NCBI GenBank assembly: GCA_015233515.1
Contig: JADFXS010000046.1
Location: 1-16,060, forward strand
Reading direction: 5' to 3'
Source: Deltaproteobacteria bacterium
GTDB taxonomy: Bacteria; Desulfobacterota; Desulfarculia; Adiutricales; JAGVGV01
Length of the DNA stretch: 16,060 nt
Below the pieces are notes generated by a model, which saw only the letters and a program-made list of their open reading frames with translations, had not been told where the DNA came from and searched no databases. Both the position numbers and the translations under genes were made by a program. Positions 7,243 to 13,903 of this stretch are shown piece by piece (position 1 is the stretch's first letter; each line of letters begins with the position of its first letter).

Positions 7243-10200
7243 TGATCTCCCGCTTCTGTTTAAAGAGACCGGTCCTGACCACGGTTTTTACCATTATTAT
7301 CATTCTGGCCGGACTGGCGGCCATGCGGGTCCTGCCCATCGCCCAGTATCCGGAAATATCGCCGCCGACTATTTCCGTCAGCACCAGTTACCCTGGAGCC
7401 AGCGCCGTCACGGTGGCCAATACCGTGGCCGCGCCCATTGAACAACAATTGTCCGGCTTGGAGAACATGCTTTACTTTCAGTCCAGCAGCTCCAGCAACG
7501 GGCAGCTGGCTATTACCATCACCTTTGAAATCGGCTCGGACGTGGATAAAGCGGCCATCGACGTCCGTAACCGGGTTTCCATGGCCGAGCCCGGACTGCC
7601 CCAAGATGTTCGCCGAAATGGTGTGACCGTGGCCAAGAAGTCCGGGGACATGCTGCTGGTGGCTTCCCTGCAGTGTCCGGACGGACGTTATGACGATATC
7701 TATTTAAGCAATTACGCCTCCTTGAACGTGTTGGATCCCCTCAAACGTCTGCCCGGCGCCGGCGGAGTCCAGATCAACGGCGCGCGCGACTACGCCATGC
7801 GTATTTGGTTGGAACCGGGGCGATTGGCGTCCCTGGGACTGACGAGTACCGATGTTTTTAACGCGGTCCAGGAACAAAACTCCCAATATGCCACCGGTCG
7901 GATCGGCCAGGAACCCGCGCCCGGGCATCAGGAAATGACCATGGCCGTGACCACCCACGGCCGCTTGAGCGAACCTGAACAGTTCGAAAATATCATCCTC
8001 AAGGCCAATGCGGCCGGCTCCATTATTCGGCTGAAAGACGTGGCTAAAGTGGAACTGGGCTCCCAGGAATATGAATTTATCGGCCGGCTCAACAGCGTCC
8101 CCACCACCATGATCTCCGTCAATCTCATGCCCGGCGCCAACGCCCTCGATCTGGCCAAGGCGGTGCGGGCCTCCTTGGAGGAACAATCCAAGACTTTCCC
8201 GGCCGGCATCACTTATTCCATTCCTTATGACACCACGCGCTTCGTGGAAGTTTCCATAGAAGAAGTGGTCCATACCCTGTTCGAAGCCGTGTTCCTGGTC
8301 TTCCTGGTGGTTTACCTGTTCCTGCAAAACTGGCGGGCCACCTTGATTCCCACGCTGGCCGTGCCGGTTTCCTTGATCGGCACCTTTATCGGCATGTATA
8401 TCCTGAAATATTCCATCAACACCTTGACTTTGTTCGGCATGGTCCTGGCCATCGGCATTGTCGTGGACGATGCGATCGTGGTGGTGGAAAACGTGGAACG
8501 GATCATGCACGAAAAGCACCTGACTCCCCTGGAAGCCACCAAGGCGGCCATGGATGAAGTCACCGGGCCGGTCATCGCCATTGTTCTGGTCTTAGTCTCG
8601 GTCTTTGTGCCGGTGGCTTTCCTGGGGGGCATGGCGGGTCAGCTTTATAAACAGTTCGCGATCACTATTGCCATTTCCGTGACTTTTTCCGGAGTGACGG
8701 CTTTGACCTTCAGTCCGGTCCTGGCCGCCTGGTTGTTGAAACCGGCCGCCGGCCATCCCACGGGGTTTTTCAAATGGTTCAACTCGGCCTTTGAATGGGC
8801 TACCGGCGGTTACGTCAAGACCACTGACGGCGTCATCAAACGGCCGATCGCGGCCATGCTGGTTTTTGCCGGACTGCTGGTGATCGCCTGGCAGCTCAAT
8901 GCCAGACTGCCTTCCAGTTTTGTCCCCCCGGAAGACCAAGGTGTTTTTGTGACCGCGGTCGTATTGCCGGATGCCGCCACGCTGGATCGGACCATGAAGG
9001 TCATCGAACCGCTGGAAAAAATCATCAAGGCTCATCCGGCGGTGGACAATATCATCACCTTTGCCGGATTTGACATGCTGGACAACGTGATGCGACCCGG
9101 GGCCGCGGCCCTTTACGTCACCTTGAAAGATTGGAGTCAGCGTAAGACCCCGGATCTGATGGTCTTCGGAGTCATGGCCGCCCTGCAGCAACAGTTCGCC
9201 GCCATCAAGGAAGCCATGATCGTTCCTTTTAATCTCCCCAGCATTCCCGGCTTGGGGACCACCGGCGGATTTGAGTTCTACGTGCAGAACCGCGGCACAG
9301 GACAGATCGAGACTCTGTCCGACGCCACGACCGCGGTCATCCAGAAGGCTGAAGGCCGACCGGAGTTATTCGGTTTGTCCACCACCTTGCGGACCAATGT
9401 CCCGGAAGTTTTTATCGACGTGGACCGCAATCAGGCAAAAATGATCGGTGTGCCGATCAGCGATATTTTCGACGCGCTGCAGAGCACGATTGGTTCGCAA
9501 TATATTAACGATTTCAATAAATTCGGGCGCATATATCGTGTGATGCTCCAGGCCGCGCCCGAATTTCGTTCCAGACCGGAAGATATCGACAAGGTTTTTG
9601 TCCGCGGTTCCTCCGGAAAAATGATTCCCCTCAGCACGCTGATCACAACTATCCATACCGCCGGTCCTCAGACTCTCCTGCGCTTCAACGGCTTTTTATC
9701 GGCGCAAATTATCGGCAACGCCTCGCCGGGATATAGTTCCGGTCAGGCCATCAAGACCATGGAAGAGATATCCCGCCAAGTTCTACCGCCCGGCCTGTTT
9801 TTTGAGTGGGGGGGAGTTTCATATCAGGAAAAGAAAACTGGGGGGCAGTCGGCCACGGTCTTTATTTTTGGCCTAGTCATGGTTTTTCTGATCCTGGCCG
9901 CCCAATACGAACGGTGGTCCTTGCCTTTGACCGTTTTACTGGCGGTGCCATTCGGCCTTTTCGGCGCCCTGCTGGCCGTCTGGATACGCGGCATGGAAAA
10001 CGATGTTTTTTTCCAAATCGGTCTGGTGACCCTGATCGGCCTGGCCGCCAAAAACGCCATCCTTATCGTCGAATTCGCGGTCATGAACCGGGAACATGGA
10101 ATGCCGGTGGTCGAAGCGGCCCTTCAGGCGGCCCGGATTCGTTTTCGGCCCATTTTGATGACTTCCATGGCTTTTATCCTGGGCGTGGTTCCCCTGGTCA

Positions 10201-10400
10201 CCAGCTCCGGGGCCGGCGCGGCCAGCAGGCATTCCATCGGCACCGGGGTCCTGGGCGGTATGCTGGCGGCCACATTCCTGGCTATTTTTTTCGTCCCCTT
10301 GTTTTTTGTGCTGATCATGAAGGTGAGCGACCGGAAACATGAGACCGGCATTCAGCCGGACCATGATGGGGATAAAATTGAAAATCAGGCGGCGAAATGA
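7242..10400 (+). CDS. RND multidrug efflux pump, HAE1 family (AcrB/MexB-like)
   Basis: Inner-membrane proton-driven transporter of 1052 aa, the normal length for the HAE1 family. It opens with the typical MISRFCLKRPVLTTVFTI and IAQYPEISPPTISVSTSYPG. TM4 contains IGIVVDDAIVVVENVERIM with the proton-relay pair Asp409/Asp410. TM10 contains GLAAKNAILIVEF with Lys937, also essential in AcrB. Two large periplasmic loops with porter motifs are present, and the C-terminus (ATFLAIFFVPLFFVLIM) is complete. Expected substrates are amphipathic drugs, dyes or detergents. The sequence lacks the methionine/charged signature of CusA-type metal pumps as far as I can tell by eye. It overlaps the adaptor by 1 bp and the outer-membrane gene by 4 bp (ATGA), so the three form one operon. 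Confidence 0.95.
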   Translation: MISRFCLKRPVLTTVFTIIIILAGLAAMRVLPIAQYPEISPPTISVSTSYPGASAVTVANTVAAPIEQQLSGLENMLYFQSSSSSNGQLAITITFEIGSDVDKAAIDVRNRVSMAEPGLPQDVRRNGVTVAKKSGDMLLVASLQCPDGRYDDIYLSNYASLNVLDPLKRLPGAGGVQINGARDYAMRIWLEPGRLASLGLTSTDVFNAVQEQNSQYATGRIGQEPAPGHQEMTMAVTTHGRLSEPEQFENIILKANAAGSIIRLKDVAKVELGSQEYEFIGRLNSVPTTMISVNLMPGANALDLAKAVRASLEEQSKTFPAGITYSIPYDTTRFVEVSIEEVVHTLFEAVFLVFLVVYLFLQNWRATLIPTLAVPVSLIGTFIGMYILKYSINTLTLFGMVLAIGIVVDDAIVVVENVERIMHEKHLTPLEATKAAMDEVTGPVIAIVLVLVSVFVPVAFLGGMAGQLYKQFAITIAISVTFSGVTALTFSPVLAAWLLKPAAGHPTGFFKWFNSAFEWATGGYVKTTDGVIKRPIAAMLVFAGLLVIAWQLNARLPSSFVPPEDQGVFVTAVVLPDAATLDRTMKVIEPLEKIIKAHPAVDNIITFAGFDMLDNVMRPGAAALYVTLKDWSQRKTPDLMVFGVMAALQQQFAAIKEAMIVPFNLPSIPGLGTTGGFEFYVQNRGTGQIETLSDATTAVIQKAEGRPELFGLSTTLRTNVPEVFIDVDRNQAKMIGVPISDIFDALQSTIGSQYINDFNKFGRIYRVMLQAAPEFRSRPEDIDKVFVRGSSGKMIPLSTLITTIHTAGPQTLLRFNGFLSAQIIGNASPGYSSGQAIKTMEEISRQVLPPGLFFEWGGVSYQEKKTGGQSATVFIFGLVMVFLILAAQYERWSLPLTVLLAVPFGLFGALLAVWIRGMENDVFFQIGLVTLIGLAAKNAILIVEFAVMNREHGMPVVEAALQAARIRFRPILMTSMAFILGVVPLVTSSGAGAASRHSIGTGVLGGMLAATFLAIFFVPLFFVLIMKVSDRKHETGIQPDHDGDKIENQAAK

Positions 10401-11842
10401 TGTCGGGGCGCGAGCGGATGCATAGAAAACCGGTGAAAAAATTTGCGGCTTGGGCTGTCCGCTGTTTGGGGCTGCTGCTGTTGGTCCTGCTTTCGGCCTG
10501 CGCCGTGGGGCCGGATTACCAACGACCGGCGGTGGACACGCCGGATCGTTGGCGGATTTCCCCGGGAGAAGCCACGACTATTGCCAATGTGCGTTGGTGG
10601 ATGACCTTCGGCGACCCTCGGCTCAACTACCTGGTGGAAACAGCGCTGAAAGAAAACCTGGATTTGCGGAAAGCGGCGGCCGTGGTCCAGGAATATCTGG
10701 CCTTGGCGGGCCAGGCTCGAGCCGATTATTTTCCCGAGCTGAATCTGGCGGGCAAATATACCCGCGCCAGGGCCAGCCAGGCGGCCCTGCCCGAAGCTCA
10801 GCGCCAGTCGGTGGACCCGCTCTCCACCGAATACCAGGGAACCCTCACGCTGTCCTATGAAATTGATTTTTGGGGTCGAATCCGGCGGGCCAACGAGGCG
10901 GCTCAGGCCCAGTTGTTATCGTCCCAGGAAGCTCAACGGGCAACCATAATCACTTTAGTCTCCAGCGTGGTCAACTCCTACATTCAACTTAAGGAACTGG
11001 ACTTGCGCCTGGAGATCTCCAAACGGACCGTCAAATCCTTGGAAGAATCGCTGCGCATCGCCCGCGCCCGATTCAAGGCCGGGTTGATTTCCGAACTGGA
11101 TGTCCGCCAGGCCGAAGGAACCCTGGCCACTACCACGGCCACGGTTCCGGATTTAGAAAAGCTTCTGGTGCAAAAGGAAAATGAAATCAGCGTCCTATTA
11201 GGTCGTTACCCGGAACCCGTGGAGGTGGGCCTTCGTTTGAAGGACCTGATCATGCCCGCGGTGCCGGCCGGGTTACCTTCGGAACTCCTAGTTCGGCGGC
11301 CGGATATCCTCCAGGCCGAACAGAACCTGGTGGCCGCCAACGCCAAGATTGGCCTGGAAAAAGCCGAATACTTTCCCAAGTTCACGCTAACCGGCGCTCT
11401 AGGCAACAGTAGTCCGGAATTGAGTTCTTTTTTTTCCGGTCCGGCGAGTCTCTGGCAATTAGGCCTTTCGGTCGCCGCCCCGATTTTCAACGCCGGAAAA
11501 ATCGCGGACAAAGTGGAAGCCGCCGAAGCTCGAAGCAAACAAGCTGAATATGATTATCGCAAGACCGCGCTGACCGCTTTCAAGGAAGTGGAAAACGCCC
11601 TCATCGGCAACCGGAAAACCCAGGAACAAGTCAGCGCCGTCACTCACCAAGTTAAAGCGCAACAACAATATTTACATATCGCCAGACTCCGTTATGATAA
11701 CGGGCAGACCAGTTATCTGGAAGTCTTGGATGCGCAGCGACAGCTTTTCAGCGCGGAAAACGATCTGGCTCAGGCCCAGAGCAGCCGTATCCAGGCCATG
11801 GTGGAATTATACAAAGCCCTGGGCGGCGGTTGGTGGCCGTAA
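10397..11842 (+). CDS. RND outer-membrane channel lipoprotein (NodT/OprM/TolC-like)
   Basis: Outer-membrane factor of 481 aa that completes the efflux system. A basic, hydrophobic signal ends in the lipobox LLSAC (Cys35), followed by the family signature AVGPDYQRP and FGDPRLNYLVETALKENLDL. Two outer-membrane efflux repeats follow (about 65-255 and 285-475), including SYEIDFWGRIRRANEAA in the first and LRYDNGQTSYLEVLDAQRQL in the second. Length and ends look complete. Starts at 10397, 10400 and 10418 are all possible; the first gives the ATGA overlap with the pump and is preferred. It would sit trimeric in the outer membrane and dock with the adaptor/pump. Downstream, the gene runs within about 10 bp of a transposase scrap. 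Confidence 0.93.
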   Translation: MMSGRERMHRKPVKKFAAWAVRCLGLLLLVLLSACAVGPDYQRPAVDTPDRWRISPGEATTIANVRWWMTFGDPRLNYLVETALKENLDLRKAAAVVQEYLALAGQARADYFPELNLAGKYTRARASQAALPEAQRQSVDPLSTEYQGTLTLSYEIDFWGRIRRANEAAQAQLLSSQEAQRATIITLVSSVVNSYIQLKELDLRLEISKRTVKSLEESLRIARARFKAGLISELDVRQAEGTLATTTATVPDLEKLLVQKENEISVLLGRYPEPVEVGLRLKDLIMPAVPAGLPSELLVRRPDILQAEQNLVAANAKIGLEKAEYFPKFTLTGALGNSSPELSSFFSGPASLWQLGLSVAAPIFNAGKIADKVEAAEARSKQAEYDYRKTALTAFKEVENALIGNRKTQEQVSAVTHQVKAQQQYLHIARLRYDNGQTSYLEVLDAQRQLFSAENDLAQAQSSRIQAMVELYKALGGGWWP

Positions 11843-11851
11843 TTGGCCGCT

Positions 11852-11914
11852 AAGGGAGAAATCCGCATAATGATTTTGGATGGGGCAGGTTGGCACCGGG
11901 CTAAAGACCTGAAA
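11852..11914 (+). pseudogene. Scrap of an IS630-family transposase
   Basis: From about 11852 the plus strand reads KGEIRIMILDGAGWHRAKDLK. This matches the DDE-domain core of IS630-family transposases, where the pattern is hydrophobics, then LD-x-A-x-WH-x-S/A-K-x-L. Only about 21 codons are recognisable. The following LPPYSPELNP-type motif is absent, and the frame continues as unrelated sequence (AEFGFAGAGKLG) to a TAG near 11992. It marks the junction between the efflux operon and the accessory island. The block is short but the motif is distinctive. Confidence 0.6.
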
Positions 11915-12025
11915 GCGGCCGAGTTTGGCTTTGCGGGTGCGGGAAAACTCGGAATGCGCGACGCCGGTCAATCTTTCGGCTTCGCGGGTCGATAGACCGT
12001 ACTTCGGGCCAGAGGCGGATTTGAA

Positions 12026-12316
12026 TTAAGCAACCTTCGGCATCAGGCGCTCAACGACGATGCCATCCGCCCGCTTGCGCATCAGGGCCAGGTCATAATT
12101 CATCTGCATTCGAAGCCACGTTTCCGCCGTGCCGCCAAAGGCTTTTTCAAAGCGGATCGCCATCTCCGGCGTAATGCTGCTGCGACCGGCCACGACGTTG
12201 TGAAGCTGCTGGCGGGTGATGCCAAGCCCCTTGGCCGCCTCCGCCACGCTTAGGCCAAGATCGTCAAGGCACTCCTTGACGAGAAGGCCGGGATGGGCGG
12301 GGTTTTTCATCTCCAT
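12026..12316 (-). CDS. higA: HigA-family antitoxin (XRE helix-turn-helix)
   Basis: Antitoxin of 96 aa that neutralises HigB and represses the operon. The family opening NPAHPGLLVKECLDDLGLS is followed by a helix-turn-helix at about 22-45 (VAEAAKGLGITRQQLHNVVAG) and the closing ITPEMAIRFEKAFGGTAETWLRMQMNYDL, all typical of HigA/VapI. Its ribosome site AAGGAGATAA lies about 7 nt before the ATG at 12316; a second Met at residue 3 (12310) is possible. It begins 13 bp after the toxin gene, giving the toxin-first order normal for higBA. Confidence 0.93.
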   Translation of the reverse strand: MEMKNPAHPGLLVKECLDDLGLSVAEAAKGLGITRQQLHNVVAGRSSITPEMAIRFEKAFGGTAETWLRMQMNYDLALMRKRADGIVVERLMPKVA

Positions 12317-12329
12317 GTTTTTATCTCCT

Positions 12330-12608
12330 TCAATGGTATTCGACTAAATCCACGTCGAAAGCGCATCCATCTTCAAACCTGAAGATTATTCGCCAATTCG
12401 CGCGAACCGTTACCGAGAACAAGCCTTTCAAATCTCCCTTAAGGACATGCAAGCGGAAGGTCGGCAGGTTCATGCCCTCGATCTCTTCCGCCGCGTGCAG
12501 GGTCGAGAGAATGAGCCGGATGCGCTCCAACATGTCCGCCGACAATTTGCTGCCGTCGTCATCCTCGAAAAATCGCCGCAATCCTTTATGTCGGAAACTT
12601 TTTATCAT
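12330..12608 (-). CDS. higB: HigB-family mRNA interferase toxin (RelE superfamily)
   Basis: Toxin of 92 aa with the RelE-like fold; family members cut mRNA at the ribosome. Near full family length, opening MIKSFRHKGLRRFFEDDD and closing FSVTVRANWRIIFRFEDGCAFDVDLVEYH, with LHVLKGDLKG between them; these are the signature segments of HigB/plasmid-maintenance killer proteins. The start is fixed by the family's MIKSF opening. There is only a weak AGG 3 nt upstream, and the predicted promoter places the transcript start almost at the ATG (see the regulatory entry), so leaderless translation is possible. It is the first gene of the higBA operon. Confidence 0.93.
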   Translation of the reverse strand: MIKSFRHKGLRRFFEDDDGSKLSADMLERIRLILSTLHAAEEIEGMNLPTFRLHVLKGDLKGLFSVTVRANWRIIFRFEDGCAFDVDLVEYH

Positions 12609-12614
12609 TGCCTA

Positions 12615-12643
12615 ATTGTAAACTGTAAAATTACATTTTACAA
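12615..12643 (-). promoter_or_regulatory. higBA promoter with overlapping palindromic operator
   Basis: On the minus strand TTGTAA (12638-12643) and TACAAT (12615-12620) are separated by exactly 17 bp. The spacer and -35 contain a perfect palindrome, TGTAAAA-N5-TTTTACA (12624-12642), suited to binding by the HigA helix-turn-helix and blocking RNA polymerase. The predicted transcription start is about 7 nt downstream of the -10, at or next to the higB ATG (12606-12608). The operator also covers the stop codon of the DUF6876-like gene. Confidence 0.7.
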
Positions 12644-12936
12644 GAGTTTGCTGGCAAACTAACGCTTACCTTCACGGGGGAAAAGGTCTGAAATGGTATT
12701 ACCTTTGTCTTGTTTTCCTCAACCGTCAACCGCCACAGTTGAAACTCTTCGGGGGCAGCCTTCTTTTCAAACTTCCGAGCCAGGGCGATTTCATCCAAAA
12801 GCCAGTAAGCACAAGCCGTGTCGGCCACGAACTTTGCGCCGTCGATATAAAGCACGCCACGCACCAGACCGTGAAGATACCAATGTTCTGAGCCTGTAAA
12901 CTGCTTTAGATCGCCTTGGGTGAGGGTCTTAGTCAT
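12631..12936 (-). CDS. DUF6876-like small protein, possibly C-terminally truncated
   Basis: Protein of 101 aa, function unknown. The segment LTQGDLKQFTGSEHWYLHGL and the stretch YIDGAKFVADTACAYWLLDEIALARKFE resemble the DUF6876 family as I recall it; these proteins are common on plasmids and integrative elements. After EEFQLWRLTVEENKT, family members usually continue through a DGN-type turn. Here a short run (IPFQTFSPVKVSVSLPAN) leads to an early stop, so the C-terminus may be shortened or diverged. The start at 12936 is chosen over upstream codons because AAAGGAGA lies 8-10 nt before it. It lies upstream of higBA on the same strand, and its stop codon is inside the higBA operator. A 10-bp-stem hairpin precedes its ribosome site. 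Confidence 0.75.
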   Translation of the reverse strand: MTKTLTQGDLKQFTGSEHWYLHGLVRGVLYIDGAKFVADTACAYWLLDEIALARKFEKKAAPEEFQLWRLTVEENKTKVIPFQTFSPVKVSVSLPANSCKM

Positions 12937-12957
12937 GTTCCGGTCTCCTTTGGTGTT

Positions 12958-12981
12958 GGGTTGCATCGGCTGATGCAACCC
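12958..12981 (-). repeat. Perfect 10-bp-stem hairpin in the leader of the DUF6876-like gene
   Basis: GGGTTGCATC, a 4-nt loop, then GATGCAACCC: a perfect stem ending about 8 nt before the AAAGGAGA ribosome site of the minus-strand gene starting at 12936. It could be a leader structure or the operator of an unknown regulator. No U-run follows, so it is not a rho-independent terminator. Confidence 0.6.
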
Positions 12982-13205
12982 TGCTGTCGGCGAGACCGGG
13001 GGTAGCAAGGGCATGGGCGAGGGGCAGCGCCCTTAGGTCTTGCGAAAGGGGGCGTCACCTGATGGCCGAGACCGCTTGCGGGCTTGGGGAGCGCCGCGTA
13101 GCGGGGCGAGTAGCACCCAACCGCCTCTCGTCGGCTGGTTCGCAAAGATACGGCGATAAAGGATCAAAATACATTTTACTACAGCATATTACCCATATAT
13201 CCGGC
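12982..13205. other. GC-rich intergenic leader between divergent DUF6876-like and AbiEi-like genes
   Basis: No gene recognised; together with the flanking sites it fills the 324-bp gap between the two divergent starts. It contains imperfect GC-rich repeats (GGCGAGACCG near 12990 and GGCCGAGACCG near 13062; GGGGCAGCGCCC near 13020; GCCGCGTAGCGG near 13093). Near 13166-13179, AAAATACATTTTAC resembles one side of the higBA operator. Such repeat-rich leaders are often seen next to plasmid-type genes, but nothing more definite can be said. Confidence 0.4.
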
Positions 13206-13251
13206 TTGACATTTGTCGGGTTTTTGTATATTCTTATTGTCGGGTTTTTGT
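13206..13251 (+). promoter_or_regulatory. Promoter of the AbiEi-like gene with two 15-bp direct repeats
   Basis: TTGACA (13206-13211) and TATTCT (13229-13234) are separated by 17 bp. The 15-bp word TTGTCGGGTTTTTGT occurs at 13213-13227, between the hexamers, and again at 13237-13251, just after the -10. The spacing is 24 bp start to start. A protein bound to both copies would flank the -10 and shut the promoter, as expected for self-repression by an AbiEi-type antitoxin. Confidence 0.75.
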
Positions 13252-13260
13252 GAGGTGTTT

Positions 13261-13677
13261 ATGCGTAGGACAAAGACATTGCGTGAGAAAATCGAAAGAC
13301 GGATTGCCCGTAGGGCGGACGAAGACGTGTTTCTGCCGCGTGAATTCGCCGATCTGGGCGGCGAAGACCAGGTCTTGCGAGCGCTGCGCGAACTCGTGCG
13401 CGACAAGCGCCTGGTGCGCCTTGGCTACGGCGTCTATGGCCGCGCCGTCGTTTCGCGCCTATCCGGCGAAGCACTGCTCTACAGCGCGAGTGGCTTCATC
13501 GGAGCCGCGCGCCAGGCGCTCAACAAACTGGGCGTGAACTGGGAACCGACCGAAGCCGAACGGGCATATAACGACGGTCAATCCACCCAGGTACCCATCA
13601 ACCCGGTCGTGCGAGTGAAAGGGCGTTTTTCCCGGCGGCTGCGCTATGGAAATACGGAGTTGACCATTGAAAGGTAA
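13261..13677 (+). CDS. AbiEi/DUF6088-type antitoxin and transcriptional regulator
   Basis: Protein of 138 aa resembling the DUF6088/AbiEi family, the antitoxin-repressor half of type IV (AbiE) toxin-antitoxin systems. An N-terminal winged-helix region (about 8-65; TLREKIERRIARRADEDVFL, LREFVRDKRLVRLGYG-type wing) is followed by the family's ARQALNKLGV and NPVVRVKGRFSRRLRYG, and it looks full length. The ATG at 13261 follows a GAGGTG site; upstream in-frame codons lie in the promoter and are rejected. The toxin gene behind it overlaps by 11 bp but is broken, so this is an orphan antitoxin. It probably still represses its own promoter through the direct repeats. An abiEi symbol is withheld because sequence similarity to true AbiEi is judged by eye only. 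Confidence 0.8.
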   Translation: MRRTKTLREKIERRIARRADEDVFLPREFADLGGEDQVLRALRELVRDKRLVRLGYGVYGRAVVSRLSGEALLYSASGFIGAARQALNKLGVNWEPTEAERAYNDGQSTQVPINPVVRVKGRFSRRLRYGNTELTIER

Positions 13678-13903
13678 TCCCTCCCTTTTGGAGCTTCTCG
13701 AAGCCCAAGCGTATTTCGGCTTGCCAAGCGCGGCGCTCGTAGAAAAAGACTGGTATGTCGTCAAGGCGATCCGACATTCGAGCACTGATGGCGGCAACGG
13801 ATTCAACACGATAAAGGTATCCCGCTTCAATTTGCTATCCCCTGTCTCGGTTAACGTCATCGTCCGCCCCCCACGTTCATGTTGTTTACGGCGTGACGCC
13901 TGA
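13667..13903 (+). pseudogene. Truncated AbiEii-type nucleotidyltransferase toxin (N-terminal stump)
   Basis: Starting at TTG 13667, overlapping the AbiEi-like stop by 11 bp, the frame reads LLELLEAQAYFGLPSAALVE and KDWYVVKAIR, the characteristic N-terminus of AbiEii/AbiGii-type nucleotidyltransferases. After about residue 36 the similarity stops. The GG-T-A-L-S and S-E-D-I-D-L active-site motifs, normally 30-50 residues further, are missing, and the frame ends at a TGA after 78 codons in unrelated-looking sequence. Normal members have about 250-350 residues. The toxin is therefore inactive. Its 3' end runs 18 bp into the end of the convergent HEPN gene, so the deletion junction probably lies between about 13775 and 13900. 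Confidence 0.75.

Noticed and set aside
7704..8519. Long minus-strand open frame (271 codons) inside the RND pump gene
   Set aside because: It is antisense to highly conserved pump sequence, is rich in His/Gly/Gln as expected for the complement of GC-rich codons, and has no ribosome site or recognisable motif.
8592..9191. 199-codon minus-strand frame inside the pump gene
   Set aside because: Same antisense shadow pattern, with low-complexity composition and no family signature.
9806..10342. 178-codon plus-strand frame in the pump region
   Set aside because: Overlaps the conserved pump C-terminus in another frame; composition (Gly/Arg/Pro-rich) is typical of a shadow.
12958..12981. Hairpin as a rho-independent terminator or CRISPR-like repeat
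   Set aside because: No U-run follows on either strand and the unit is not repeated in the window; no array of spaced repeats exists.
13213..13260. Upstream TTG start extending the AbiEi-like protein by 16 residues
   Set aside because: The added residues are encoded by the promoter and direct repeats, and the ATG at 13261 has a ribosome site and matches the expected family start.
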